In this document: piece after piece, positions 1 through 8,857 of the stretch | Numbering within the stretch: the first letter of the stretch is position 1 | How the letters are laid out: each line of letters begins with the position of its first letter | Source of the DNA: Clostridiales bacterium | Lineage (GTDB): Bacteria; Bacillota; Clostridia; Christensenellales; CAG-138 | Assembly: GCA_004558825.1 (NCBI GenBank) | Contig: SFDB01000001.1 | Span: 62,001-126,000 of the forward strand | Length of the DNA stretch: 64,000 nucleotides | Direction: 5' to 3' | The notes under the pieces: generated by a model | What the model was told of the DNA's origin: nothing | The model's database searches: none | What the model saw: only the letters and a program-made list of their open reading frames with translations | Position numbers and translations under genes: made by a program

Positions 1-418
1 ACGCGGGGCGCGTCATGAGCAGGTTCTTAGTTTCGGCGTCTATCTCAAGCTTCGTGCAGTCAGCAGTTAGACCCGTATGAACCATCGACGACACACGCGG
101 CGCAAGGTCGCGGCCAATGCTTGTCGCTCCATAAAGTACGATTTCAGGCTTGTATTCGTCGATTACGGATACCATAGCCTTTGCGTACGGAGCTGTCAGA
201 TACTCGCCGAGTCTTTCGTCGTTTACAACTATGACTTCGTCCGCACCGGCACGGATAAGCTCGCTCGCCTTATCGGTGATGTTGCTGCCAAGCAGCACGG
301 CAACTACGCTCTGCCCGAGTGCGTCCGCAAGCTCTCTTGCCTTACCTATAAGCTCCAACGAAACCTTTTGAATAACTCCGTCACGCTGCTCCGCAAATAT
401 GAATACATTCTTGCTCAT
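1..418 (-). CDS. etfA: Electron transfer flavoprotein alpha subunit, N-terminal part (runs off left edge)
   Basis: The first about 139 residues of EtfA are present, starting MSKNVFIFAEQRDG; the FAD-binding C-terminal domain lies outside the window. EtfA pairs with EtfB to shuttle electrons for butyryl-CoA dehydrogenase, and in clostridia this complex can bifurcate electrons from NADH to crotonyl-CoA and ferredoxin. The ATG at 418 has a GAGGTG ribosome binding site 6 nt upstream. It lies 13 nt after etfB and is the last visible gene of the lysine operon. The assignment is firm from the N-terminal sequence plus etfB and bcd next door; bifurcation is inferred from the family, not seen. Confidence 0.9.
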   Translation of the reverse strand, partial: MSKNVFIFAEQRDGVIQKVSLELIGKARELADALGQSVVAVLLGSNITDKASELIRAGADEVIVVNDERLGEYLTAPYAKAMVSVIDEYKPEIVLYGATSIGRDLAPRVSSMVHTGLTADCTKLEIDAETKNLLMTRPA

Positions 419-431
419 ACCGTTCACCTCA

Positions 432-1223
432 TTATATCAAATGTTTCTCGGCAAGCTTCTCGACGATTATGCGAACCGCATCGTCCGCATCGGTCTCAAA
501 CTTCTCGCCCTTACCCTTGGGCTGCTTTGTGAAGCTTTGTTTTACTCTTGTCGGCGAACCTCCAAGGCCTATATTTGACTTGTCTATCACGTCCTCAAGG
601 TCTGCAAGCGTTATCCTGGCGACCTTCTTTTCCCTGTAAGCGTCAAATACGCCGGAAACGCTCATATATCTGGGTTTATTAAGCTCCGACAGAACTGTTA
701 TCAGGCACGGAAGCTGTGCTTCGACTATGTGGTATCTATCCTCAAACTGCCTGCGAAGAACTATCGAGCGCTCGTTGACGGCCTCTATGTTTTCGACATA
801 GCTGACCTGCGGAAGCCCAAGATGCTGCGCTATCTGCGGTCCTACCTGGGCCGTGTCGCCGTCTATCGCCTGACGTCCTGCTATTATTAGATCATAATCG
901 AGCTTTTTAATCGCCGACGCTATCGTATATGATGTCGCCCATGTGTCAGCGCCGCCAAACGCGCGATCCGTCACAAGTATTGCCTCGTCCGCACCCATCG
1001 CAAGCGCCTCTCTGAGCGCAACATCCGCTTGCGGAGGACCCATGCTGACGACAGTGACCTTGCCGCCCGCCTGTTCGCGTATGCACAACGCCGCTTCGAG
1101 AGCCGCCTTATCGTCGGGGTTTATTATGCTCGGTACGCCGTCGCGGATAAGCGTACCCTTTACGGGGTCAAGCTTTACCTCCGTCGTGTCCGGAACCTGC
1201 TTTACACATACAACAATATTCAT
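432..1223 (-). CDS. etfB: Electron transfer flavoprotein beta subunit
   Basis: At 263 aa this is full length for EtfB. It begins MNIVVCVKQVPDTTEVKLDP, the classic N-terminus, and carries the nucleotide-binding stretch AGRQAIDGDTAQVGPQ near residue 115. EtfB binds AMP or, in bifurcating complexes, a second FAD. The start at 1223 has an AAGGAG site 8 nt upstream. It sits 11 nt after bcd and 13 nt before etfA, the standard bcd-etfB-etfA order of butyrate producers. The complex is cytoplasmic and reduces crotonyl-CoA to butyryl-CoA. Confidence 0.95.
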   Translation of the reverse strand: MNIVVCVKQVPDTTEVKLDPVKGTLIRDGVPSIINPDDKAALEAALCIREQAGGKVTVVSMGPPQADVALREALAMGADEAILVTDRAFGGADTWATSYTIASAIKKLDYDLIIAGRQAIDGDTAQVGPQIAQHLGLPQVSYVENIEAVNERSIVLRRQFEDRYHIVEAQLPCLITVLSELNKPRYMSVSGVFDAYREKKVARITLADLEDVIDKSNIGLGGSPTRVKQSFTKQPKGKGEKFETDADDAVRIIVEKLAEKHLI

Positions 1224-1234
1224 GCCGTTTCTCC

Positions 1235-2377
1235 TTAATTGACCTTCATCGCAGAAGCGATAACCATGCGCTGAACCTCGCTGGTGCCTTCATATATCTC
1301 GGTAATTTTTGCATCGCGCATCATTCTCTCGACAGGATACTCGCGCGTATAGCCGTAGCCGCCAAAGAGCTGCACAGCCTGACGCGTAACCTCGCTCGCA
1401 GCCTCTGCCGCAAAGAGCTTTGCCATTGCCGCATCTTCGCTGTAGGGTTCGCCCGAATCCTTTTTCATTGCTGCTGCATAAACAAGCCACTTCGCCGCCT
1501 GCATACGCGTACGCATGTCCGCAAGCTTGAATTGCGTGTTCTGGAACTGCGATATGCGCTTACCGAATTGCTTGCGCTCCTTAACATATTTGACCGCCTC
1601 GTCTATAGCGCCTTCCCCGATTCCGAGCGCCTGGGCGGCTATGCCTATGCGACCTCCGTCAAGCGTCTTCATGGCTATCTTAAAGCCCTTGTTGATGTCT
1701 CCAAGAAGGTTCTCCTTAGGTACTATGCAGTTTTCCATTATGAGCTCGCACGTCGACGAACCGCGTATGCCCATCTTTTTTTCTTCCTTCCCCACACGGA
1801 AGCCCTCAAATGTGCGCTCTACTATAAATGCGGATATTCCGCGCGTCCCGAGCGATTTGTCGGTCATGGCAAATATGATGAATATGTCGGCATGGCCGGC
1901 GTTGGTAATAAATATCTTTGTTCCGTTGAGCACCCAATGATCCCCGTCGAGCACCGCTTTTGTCTGCTGCCCTGCGGCATCCGTTCCGGCGCCCGGCTCG
2001 GTCAATCCGAACGCGCCGATGTACTCGCCGCTTAGGAGCTTGGGCAGATACTTGCGCTTCTGCGATTCTGTACCAAACTCATATATCGGCGAACAGCAGA
2101 GCGACGTATGCGCAGAAACGACTACGCCCGTCGTGCCGCATACCTTCGACAGCTCTTCAACGGCCATTACATACGCAAGACTGTCTCCGCCCGCTCCGCC
2201 GTATTCCTTGGGGAACGGTATGCCCATCATTCCGTATCTGCCAAGCTTTTTTACGGTTTCAAGCGGGAACTTCTCCTCCTCATCGACTTCCTGCGCAAGA
2301 GGCTTGACCTCGTTTTGCGCAAATTTTTCGTACATTTCACACAAGAGCTTATGCTCATCGGAAAGTCTAAAATCCAT
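1235..2377 (-). CDS. bcd: Butyryl-CoA dehydrogenase (short-chain acyl-CoA dehydrogenase)
   Basis: 380 aa, the usual length of clostridial Bcd. The C-terminal motif YEGTSEVQRM holds the expected catalytic glutamate (about residue 363), and the FAD/substrate motifs FGLTEPGAGTDA and the GGYGYTREYPVERMMRD helix are intact. It reduces crotonyl-CoA to butyryl-CoA with EtfAB. The start at 2377 has a GAGGAG site. It lies 26 nt after hbd in the lysine operon, so crotonyl-CoA from both the Kal and the Crt route would meet here. The family and context agree on a C4 substrate. Confidence 0.95.
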   Translation of the reverse strand: MDFRLSDEHKLLCEMYEKFAQNEVKPLAQEVDEEEKFPLETVKKLGRYGMMGIPFPKEYGGAGGDSLAYVMAVEELSKVCGTTGVVVSAHTSLCCSPIYEFGTESQKRKYLPKLLSGEYIGAFGLTEPGAGTDAAGQQTKAVLDGDHWVLNGTKIFITNAGHADIFIIFAMTDKSLGTRGISAFIVERTFEGFRVGKEEKKMGIRGSSTCELIMENCIVPKENLLGDINKGFKIAMKTLDGGRIGIAAQALGIGEGAIDEAVKYVKERKQFGKRISQFQNTQFKLADMRTRMQAAKWLVYAAAMKKDSGEPYSEDAAMAKLFAAEAASEVTRQAVQLFGGYGYTREYPVERMMRDAKITEIYEGTSEVQRMVIASAMKVN

Positions 2378-2403
2378 TTCAAATTCTCCTCAGCTTAACG
2401 CTG

Positions 2404-3249
2404 TCAAATATAATCATAAAAGCCTTTGCCCGTCTTTTTGCCGAGCAGTCCGCCGCGCACCATCTTGCGCAGCAGCGTATGCGCGCGATACTTCGGGTCG
2501 CCCGTTTCCTTGTAAAGCGTATCCATTATCGCAAGCACCACATCAAGACCCACAAGGTCGCCGAGCGCCAGCGGACCCATCGGGTGGTTGCAGCCAAGAC
2601 GCATCGCCGTGTCGATATCCTCCGGCGTGGCGATGTTTTCGGCCACAAGTCCTATCGCCTCGTTTATCATCGGGATAAGTATGCGATTAACGACAAACCC
2701 GGGATATTCGGCGACGCAAACCGGCGTTTTGCCAATACTCACGGCATATTCCGTGACCGCGTTATACGTCTCGTCCGATGTATGTATCCCGCGGATTACT
2801 TCGACAAGCTTCATAACCGTCGCAGGGTTAAAGAAGTGCATTCCAATGACGCATTCGGGGCGCTTAACGGCAGACGCGATTTGCGTTATTGATATGCTCG
2901 ACGTGTTTGTGGCCAGTATTGCGCCTTCCTTTGCGATGTCGTCGAGCTGCTTGAATACAGCCTGCTTAACTTCGGCGTTTTCTACTATCGCCTCTATTAT
3001 CAGGTCGGCATCGGCCGCGGCAGCCATGTCAACCGTAAAGCTTACACGCCCGAGCATTGCATCCATATCCTCTTGAGCAAGCTTGCCCTTAGCAACACGC
3101 TTGGCAAGCGATTTTTCAAGTTTTTTTGCTGCCGAGCCGATTATCTCGTCGCTTATGTCCCTGACCGCGACTCTGTAACCGTTCGCCGCGAACGCTTGGG
3201 CAATGTCAAGCCCCATCGTGCCTGCGCCAAGTACGAATATTTTCTTCAT
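2404..3249 (-). CDS. hbd: 3-hydroxybutyryl-CoA dehydrogenase
   Basis: 281 aa with the Rossmann motif GAGTMG at residues 8-13 and the catalytic region IGMHFFNPATVMKLVEVI near residue 136, where the His is the expected general base paired with Glu. It reduces acetoacetyl-CoA to 3-hydroxybutyryl-CoA with NAD(P)H. The ATG at 3249 has an AAGGGGG site partly inside the end of crt, 3 nt upstream. In this operon it would process the acetoacetate half released by Kce after CoA activation. Confidence 0.95.
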   Translation of the reverse strand: MKKIFVLGAGTMGLDIAQAFAANGYRVAVRDISDEIIGSAAKKLEKSLAKRVAKGKLAQEDMDAMLGRVSFTVDMAAAADADLIIEAIVENAEVKQAVFKQLDDIAKEGAILATNTSSISITQIASAVKRPECVIGMHFFNPATVMKLVEVIRGIHTSDETYNAVTEYAVSIGKTPVCVAEYPGFVVNRILIPMINEAIGLVAENIATPEDIDTAMRLGCNHPMGPLALGDLVGLDVVLAIMDTLYKETGDPKYRAHTLLRKMVRGGLLGKKTGKGFYDYI

Positions 3250-3252
3250 AGC

Positions 3253-4035
3253 TCATTCCCCCTTAAACTCGTCGCGTTTTTCCTTGTTAACAAATGCCCT
3301 CATGGCCATTTTCTGATCATTGGTGTTAAAGCAGCTTGCGAATGCGTCGGCCTCGTATTCAAGCTCCTGCGAAAGACGGCGCCCCGTTCTTTGGCGTATT
3401 GCCGCTTTCGCCTGCCTTATCGCGACAGGCGCATTTTCAACGATGCGATTCGCCATTTCGAGCGTCTTATCCATGAGTTTCTCCGCTGGGTATACCTCGT
3501 TGACGAGACCGATACGTTTCGCTTCCTGAGCATCGATTTGCGCTCCCGTCAATATAAGCTGCATTGCATAAGGAACACCAATGACCCTGGGCAGTCTTTG
3601 AGTTCCGCCAAAGCCGGGCGTTATGCCAAGCCCCGTCTCGGGCTGACCCATTTTTGCCTTTTCGCTCGCAAGGCGTATGTCGCAGCAAAGCGCGAGCTCA
3701 CATCCGCCGCCGAGCGCATAACCGTTAATCGCAGCAATCACCGGTATTTCGAGTCCTTCAAGGCGCGACAAGGCCGCTTGACCCTTCATGCAAAACTCTT
3801 TTGCTTCCTGTGCGCTGAGCTCGGACATCTCCGCAATATCCGCTCCCGCCACAAAAGCCTTTCCCGCGCCTGTTACAACAAGAACACGCACATCGGCGTC
3901 GGCCTCTATCATGTCGGACGCCTCACAAAGCTCCCGAAGCACGTCGCTGTTAAGCGCATTGAAGGCCTTAGGGCGGTTTATCGTCAGTATGCCGATGCTA
4001 TTTCGTTTTTCAAATGTCACATGCTCCATGCTCAT
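3253..4035 (-). CDS. crt: Enoyl-CoA hydratase / crotonase (3-hydroxybutyryl-CoA dehydratase)
   Basis: 260 aa, full-length crotonase fold. The oxyanion-hole segment AGKAFVAGADI lies near residue 57, and the two catalytic glutamates are expected in GGGCELALCCD (about 113) and QPETGLGITPGFGGTQ (about 136). It converts 3-hydroxybutyryl-CoA to crotonyl-CoA. The start at 4035 has an AAAGGA site; a second in-frame ATG at 4029 is possible. Neighbours kamE upstream and hbd downstream place it at the junction of lysine cleavage and butyrate formation. Confidence 0.93.
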   Translation of the reverse strand: MSMEHVTFEKRNSIGILTINRPKAFNALNSDVLRELCEASDMIEADADVRVLVVTGAGKAFVAGADIAEMSELSAQEAKEFCMKGQAALSRLEGLEIPVIAAINGYALGGGCELALCCDIRLASEKAKMGQPETGLGITPGFGGTQRLPRVIGVPYAMQLILTGAQIDAQEAKRIGLVNEVYPAEKLMDKTLEMANRIVENAPVAIRQAKAAIRQRTGRRLSQELEYEADAFASCFNTNDQKMAMRAFVNKEKRDEFKGE

Positions 4036-4055
4036 CGTGTTCCTTTCAGGGAGAT

Positions 4056-4844
4056 TTATTTTTTGCCGCGTTTAACCATTTCGGTTATCGCAAACGTCGC
4101 AACGTCCTCGGCATATTTTTGCTGTCCGAAGCCTGCATCGTAGCCAAGCTCCTTCGCAAGCTCGTGCGTTATGCGCGCTCCGCCGCACACGAGTATGAAC
4201 CGGTCACGAAGCCCTTCAGCCTCGAGAAGCTCCACAAGCTCCGTAAGATTTTTGATGTGTACATCCTTCTGCGTGACCGTTTGTGATACGAGCAGAACGT
4301 CTGCATTCAGCTCTACGGCCTTTTTTATGAACTCCTCGTTCGTGACCTGCGCGCCAAGGTTGTATGCCTCTATCATCTCGAAGCGTTCAAGTCCGTAATG
4401 GCCCGCAAAGCCTTTTCTGTTCATTATGGCGTCTATGCCCACCGTATGCGCATCTGTACCTGTTGACGCTCCCACCATTATTACCTTACGCCCGATGTTC
4501 TCCCGTATGTATTCATCGCAGGCGTGCATATCCATCGTCTCTTCTTCAACGGTCTCGACGTGTATATTCTCGTAATCGACCGTATGAGCGCACGAGCCGT
4601 ACACGACGTAAAACGTGAACTCTTTATCGAGCGGCTTTGCAAGCGCAACGTTGGGCTCGGAAATTCCCATTTTTTTTGCAAGGAGCCTTGCCGCCTCGGT
4701 TCCTCGCTCGTCGTCTTTTACGGGAAGCGTAAAAGAAAGCTGCACCTTGCCGTCGTTCATCGTATCGCCATATGCCTTCAGCTTTGAAAGGTCAAGCGTT
4801 TTATCAAAATCCTGCTTGCTTGTATTGTAAAGTCCGGAGCTCAT
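4056..4844 (-). CDS. kamE: D-lysine/beta-lysine 5,6-aminomutase, small (cobalamin-binding) subunit
   Basis: 262 aa. The B12-binding signature DAHTVG lies at residues 131-136, with His133 as the lower cobalt ligand, and Lys144 in MNRKGFAGH is the residue that forms the internal aldimine with PLP. Both numbers coincide with those known for clostridial lysine 5,6-aminomutase. With KamD it moves the terminal amino group of L-beta-lysine from C6 to C5, giving 3,5-diaminohexanoate, using adenosylcobalamin and PLP. It overlaps kamD by 4 nt (ATGA), indicating translational coupling. The enzyme is prone to suicide inactivation, which explains the kamBC genes at 20.9-23.3 kb. Confidence 0.96.
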   Translation of the reverse strand: MSSGLYNTSKQDFDKTLDLSKLKAYGDTMNDGKVQLSFTLPVKDDERGTEAARLLAKKMGISEPNVALAKPLDKEFTFYVVYGSCAHTVDYENIHVETVEEETMDMHACDEYIRENIGRKVIMVGASTGTDAHTVGIDAIMNRKGFAGHYGLERFEMIEAYNLGAQVTNEEFIKKAVELNADVLLVSQTVTQKDVHIKNLTELVELLEAEGLRDRFILVCGGARITHELAKELGYDAGFGQQKYAEDVATFAITEMVKRGKK

Positions 4845-6400
4845 CCGTTAACGCCCCCTTTCATAAGCTCTACGAACGGGTTGAAGTAATCGTCGGACTT
4901 TACGACGACTCCGCTCAAGCCCTTGCCGCCTTCGCGCGAACGCTTTATATCGGCAAATATTCCCTTTTCAAGCGTTGCAAAAAGACCCATATGCTCTATC
5001 TCGCCAAGAAGCTTAGCGGCCTTTGCCAAAACGTCGTTTGCGCGCGTCTCCATTATGCCGCCTTCCTTGAACGAAATATCGTCGCCCAGATCCTTCATCG
5101 TCCTGAATATATACTGCGCGTTTTCAATAGACAGCGCTCTGTCGCTCATAAACGGCGTGTGTATAGCCTCCGTGAGCATTCCGAGAAGATGGAGTTTCTG
5201 CCCCGTCAGTATCGTGACCATGTTAAACAGCGCGTCCTGAACGTGTCCCCTGAATATGTTGCCCGTCATGAACTTCGTCGGCGGCATGTATTTCAAGGGC
5301 GCCTTCGGGAATATCTGGCGCGCCATCTGCGCCTGCGCCAATTCATAGAGGAAGCCGTTCTCAACATCGGGCGATATTTCGAACGCATGGCCCAAGCCCT
5401 GCTGTTCCTCGGGAAGCCCCGCGCAAAGAGCGAACTGCTCGTTAAGGAACTGCGAAGCAAGAACCGTATGCGCCTCTTCAACCGCGTCGGCCGTGGTAAG
5501 GTAATTATCCTCGCCCGTGTTAATTATTACGCCCGCGAACGAGTTGATAACGCGTGAGAAATACTGGTCGACTATCGTGCGCTGCATGTTGATGTCACGG
5601 AATAATATGCCATAAAGCGCATCGTTAAGCATTACGTCAAGCCTTTCAAGCGCGCCCATCGCCGCTATTTCAGGCATACAAAGACCCGAACAATAGTTGC
5701 AGAGCCGAATGTAGCGCTTTTCTTCGCGTCCAACCTCGTCGAGCGCTTCGCGCATGAGCCTGAAGTTCTCCTGCGTCGCGTATGTTCCGCCAAAGCCTTC
5801 CGTAGTAGCGCCATAGGGAACATAATCAAGAAGGCTTTGACCCGTCGTGCGAATTACGGCTATTATATCCGCGCCCTGCTTCGCTGCGGCCTTCGCCTGG
5901 GTTATATCCTCGTAGATGTTTCCCGTCGCAACGATTACATAAAGATACGGACCTTCCTTGTCGCCGTACTCTGACAAGAACTCGTTGCGTTTCGCAGCAT
6001 TCCCGCGTATGCGCTCTACAGTCGCCATCGCTACCGGCATTATCTTGGCGCGTATCTCTTCGTTTGTTTGCGGCGCAATGGCCGCGAGATCAAGCTCGCA
6101 CTTATCTATTTTTTCGGCAATTTCCTGCGGCGAAAGCCCTGTCGCAGCCATCGCATTTCCTATGTAAAACGCGGCGCCGCCCGAAAGTATGCCCCTGTCC
6201 GTCAAATGGTTCACTACGACATTGGGCAGCGGCACCTCAAAATCGTTTACGCCGTCAATACCGAGCAGTCTGCATACGGCGCGCTCGACTGTCACAGTCG
6301 TATGAATATCAATAAACGCCTGCGTATCTTCAGCAATATGCTTTGCTGACTGCCTTGCTCCGTCCACAAGCGCCTTGTTTAGATTAAGCTTGTTCTGCAT
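4841..6400 (-). CDS. kamD: D-lysine/beta-lysine 5,6-aminomutase, large subunit
   Basis: 519 aa, the normal length of the alpha subunit, a TIM-barrel protein that binds PLP and the AdoCbl adenosyl group. It is recognised from the N-terminus (MQNKLNLNKALVDGARQSAK) and conserved stretches such as YVPYGATTEGFGGTYATQE and RLCNYCSGLCMPEIAAMGALERLD. The start at 6400 has a GGGGGTGA site. It is encoded directly before kamE with a 4-nt overlap, matching the obligate heterodimer. It acts on L-beta-lysine made by KamA or on D-lysine. Confidence 0.96.
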   Translation of the reverse strand: MQNKLNLNKALVDGARQSAKHIAEDTQAFIDIHTTVTVERAVCRLLGIDGVNDFEVPLPNVVVNHLTDRGILSGGAAFYIGNAMAATGLSPQEIAEKIDKCELDLAAIAPQTNEEIRAKIMPVAMATVERIRGNAAKRNEFLSEYGDKEGPYLYVIVATGNIYEDITQAKAAAKQGADIIAVIRTTGQSLLDYVPYGATTEGFGGTYATQENFRLMREALDEVGREEKRYIRLCNYCSGLCMPEIAAMGALERLDVMLNDALYGILFRDINMQRTIVDQYFSRVINSFAGVIINTGEDNYLTTADAVEEAHTVLASQFLNEQFALCAGLPEEQQGLGHAFEISPDVENGFLYELAQAQMARQIFPKAPLKYMPPTKFMTGNIFRGHVQDALFNMVTILTGQKLHLLGMLTEAIHTPFMSDRALSIENAQYIFRTMKDLGDDISFKEGGIMETRANDVLAKAAKLLGEIEHMGLFATLEKGIFADIKRSREGGKGLSGVVVKSDDYFNPFVELMKGGVNG

Positions 6401-6442
6401 CGATTCACCCCCTGTTAAGTTCTTATCGATTAAGTCACTCGG

Positions 6443-7702
6443 TCAAGCGTTCGCCGAATGGCCCCTCTTTGTTCTTGCAAGATCCTTGGGCTCCATGCTG
6501 AGCTGCTGCCCCTGCTCAAGGCCGGCCACACCGATGAGTTCTGCATTCTTTTCTTTGCGGCAAACCTCACAGTTGCACGTCTCCTCATAGTGCGTCGGCT
6601 CGGTATAGGTTGTGATGACGCCCTCAAAGTTTCTGAGTATTACGCGCCCCGGCGACTGACTTATGACATAGTTGGGCATTACAGGCGTTTTGCCGCCGCC
6701 GCCCGGCGCGTCTACGACGAAAGTAGGTACGGCATAGCCCGACGTATGACCGCGCAAAGCTTCGATTATTTCGATTCCCTTAGACACAGGGGTACGGAAA
6801 TGCTCGAGTCCGTACGAAAGATCGCACTGGTAGATGTAGTAGGGGCGTACCCTTATCTTGACAAGCTCCTGAACGAGCTTTTTCATCACATGCACGCAGT
6901 CGTTTACGCCCGCGAGAAGCACGCTCTGGTTGCCGAGAGGTATTCCCGCATTTGCAAGCTTTGCGCACGCCGCCGCCGATTCCTCGGTGATCTCGTTGGG
7001 GTGATTGAAGTGCGTGTTGAGCCAAATAGGATGATACTTTTTAAGCATGTTGCAAAGATCGTCCGTTATCCTCTGCGGCATGACGACGGGCGTACGAGTT
7101 CCGAGGCGGACTATCTCGACGTGTGGTATCTTTCTAAGCTCGGAAATGATGTATTCAAGCACATTGTCGTTGAGCATGAGCACATCGCCGCCCGAAAGCA
7201 GCACGTCGCGCACTTCCGGATGGTTGCGCACATATTCGATGCAGCCGTCTATCTGTTTCATGGGAACTGCTGCGTCATGCTGGCCCGCGAAACGCCTGCG
7301 CGTGCAGTGACGGCAGTACATCGAGCACTGGTCTGTCGTCAGGAGCAGAACGCGGTCGGGATACCTGTGCGTGAGCCCCGGAACCGGCGAGTCCGTATCT
7401 TCATGGAGCGGATCGAGCAGATCGGCGCATGCGCGGTGGAGCTCGAGCGCTGTCGGAATCGCCTGCCGGCGAACGGGATCATGCGGATCATCGGGGTTAA
7501 TGAGCGAAAGGTAGTACGGCGTTATCGCCATGCGCAGAGTGCCGAGGCACTTAGCGATGCCGTCCTCCTCTTCGGGGGTTAGCTTGATATACTTCTTGAG
7601 TTCATCAAGCGTCTCTATTCTATGCGTTACCTGCCATATCCAGTCGTTCCACTGTTCATCCGGAATATCGCGGAAAAGGCCGTATTGCCTGCTTTTATTC
7701 AT
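6443..7702 (-). CDS. kamA: L-lysine 2,3-aminomutase (radical SAM)
   Basis: 419 aa from the chosen ATG at 7702, which has AGGAG 8 nt upstream; an upstream in-frame start at 7756 would lie inside a strong hairpin and lacks support. The radical SAM cluster motif CSMYCRHC is at residues 126-133, and the PLP-lysine motif PGGGGKTP is near residue 334. It converts L-lysine to L-beta-lysine with a [4Fe-4S] cluster, SAM and PLP. C-terminal cysteines in CNCEVCRKE match the zinc site of clostridial KamA. It is 83 nt downstream of kdd and 42 nt upstream of kamD. Confidence 0.96.
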   Translation of the reverse strand: MNKSRQYGLFRDIPDEQWNDWIWQVTHRIETLDELKKYIKLTPEEEDGIAKCLGTLRMAITPYYLSLINPDDPHDPVRRQAIPTALELHRACADLLDPLHEDTDSPVPGLTHRYPDRVLLLTTDQCSMYCRHCTRRRFAGQHDAAVPMKQIDGCIEYVRNHPEVRDVLLSGGDVLMLNDNVLEYIISELRKIPHVEIVRLGTRTPVVMPQRITDDLCNMLKKYHPIWLNTHFNHPNEITEESAAACAKLANAGIPLGNQSVLLAGVNDCVHVMKKLVQELVKIRVRPYYIYQCDLSYGLEHFRTPVSKGIEIIEALRGHTSGYAVPTFVVDAPGGGGKTPVMPNYVISQSPGRVILRNFEGVITTYTEPTHYEETCNCEVCRKEKNAELIGVAGLEQGQQLSMEPKDLARTKRGHSANA

Positions 7703-7739
7703 TGCTGGTTCTCCTTTTTTTGCAATGCGTTTTAAGAGA

Positions 7740-7770
7740 AACCCGCGGGCGGTCACACCGCCCGCAGGTT
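7740..7770 (-). repeat. Strong intercistronic hairpin between kdd and kamA
   Basis: Two 14-nt arms (7740-7753 and 7757-7770) pair with a single mismatch around a CAC/GTG loop, and most pairs are GC. In the direction of the operon the hairpin is followed by GGGTTTCTCTTAAAA, a poor U-tract, so it may be a weak terminator or an mRNA-processing/stability element that sets different levels of kal-kce-kdd and kamADE. It is seen directly; the function is inference. Confidence 0.7.
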
Positions 7771-7785
7771 TTATAGATACTTCAA

Positions 7786-8826
7786 TTAAACGTATTTCTC
7801 GTCAAAGAGCTTGCGAAGCTTCTCGTTCTCGCGGAGAACGTTGAGCGTAATTTCGGCATGGTTCTTTGTGTAGCCGTTGCCAACTATCATCGTGACGTCT
7901 TTGCCGACGCCTTCCGCGCCGAGAGCCGCCTTTGTGAAGCTCGTAGCCATTGAGAAGAAGTATACGATACCGTCGTCGCGTACGGGCAGTATAGCTGACA
8001 TTTCGCAATTTTCCACGTTTACGCAGCATATGGAGAGATCATACTCCTTGCCGTCGTTCGCTTCAAGCGCCTTCTCAAGAACAGCGACGGGCTCTGTTGC
8101 GCTGGCAACGATTACCTTGTTGTATACGCCGAGCTCCTCAAGCGCAGCAACCTGTGCCGGATTCCTTACGACGCCGACTACGTTACCCTTCGGGCCTACG
8201 GCCTTCATTGCTTCATAGCCGCAGAGAACGCCCGACTTGCCGTTTGCGCCGAGAATAAGTACGCTGTCGCCTTCCTTCGGAAGCTTGCGCGCCTGTGCGG
8301 GAGCGCCGGCCACGTCAAGAGCCGCAAGCGCAAGGGCTTCGCTCATATCGTCGGGAAGCTTTGCATAAATGCCGCTCTCGAAAAGAACAGCCTTGCCTTC
8401 GATATCAACGCGGTCAATGTCCTTATGGATTGCCTTGATTTTGTCAATCCTCAAAGGAGTCATCGAAAGCGATACGAGAGAGGCAATCTTATCGCCGACC
8501 TTGAGGTCTCTGTCCTTGAGATCCTCACCGATGTAAGCAACTTTGCCAATAAACATTCCGCCTGAGCCCGTTACGGGGTTCTGCTGCTTGCCGCGCTCCG
8601 CAACGATGCCGAGAATCATTTCACCTATCTTTTTCTCGTCGCCGCCGCACGCCTCTTCAATCTGCGTAAACGACGCGGAATCGATATTGAGCGAAATAAC
8701 GTCGCAGATAATCTCGTTGGAATAGAGCTTATCCATGTCGTTGTCGATTTTGTAAGCCGCCTGCGTAAGAACGCCCTTGGGCTCTATAACTCTGTGCGTT
8801 CCGTACTTATTTCCCTTCATTGCCAT
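7786..8826 (-). CDS. kdd: L-erythro-3,5-diaminohexanoate dehydrogenase
   Basis: 346 aa. It matches Kdd from lysine fermenters in its N-terminus (KYGTHRVIEPKGVLTQAAYKIDN) and in the Rossmann-like segment GDSVLILGANGKSGVLCGYEAMKAVGP near residue 170. It oxidatively deaminates 3,5-diaminohexanoate at C3 to 3-keto-5-aminohexanoate with NAD(P)+. The start at 8826 has GGAGG 9 nt upstream; an internal ATG two codons later is less likely. It lies 31 nt after kce. Position and family both fit. Confidence 0.94.
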   Translation of the reverse strand: MAMKGNKYGTHRVIEPKGVLTQAAYKIDNDMDKLYSNEIICDVISLNIDSASFTQIEEACGGDEKKIGEMILGIVAERGKQQNPVTGSGGMFIGKVAYIGEDLKDRDLKVGDKIASLVSLSMTPLRIDKIKAIHKDIDRVDIEGKAVLFESGIYAKLPDDMSEALALAALDVAGAPAQARKLPKEGDSVLILGANGKSGVLCGYEAMKAVGPKGNVVGVVRNPAQVAALEELGVYNKVIVASATEPVAVLEKALEANDGKEYDLSICCVNVENCEMSAILPVRDDGIVYFFSMATSFTKAALGAEGVGKDVTMIVGNGYTKNHAEITLNVLRENEKLRKLFDEKYV

Positions 8827-8857
8827 ATGTTTTTACCTCCGAAAATTATTTGTATAT

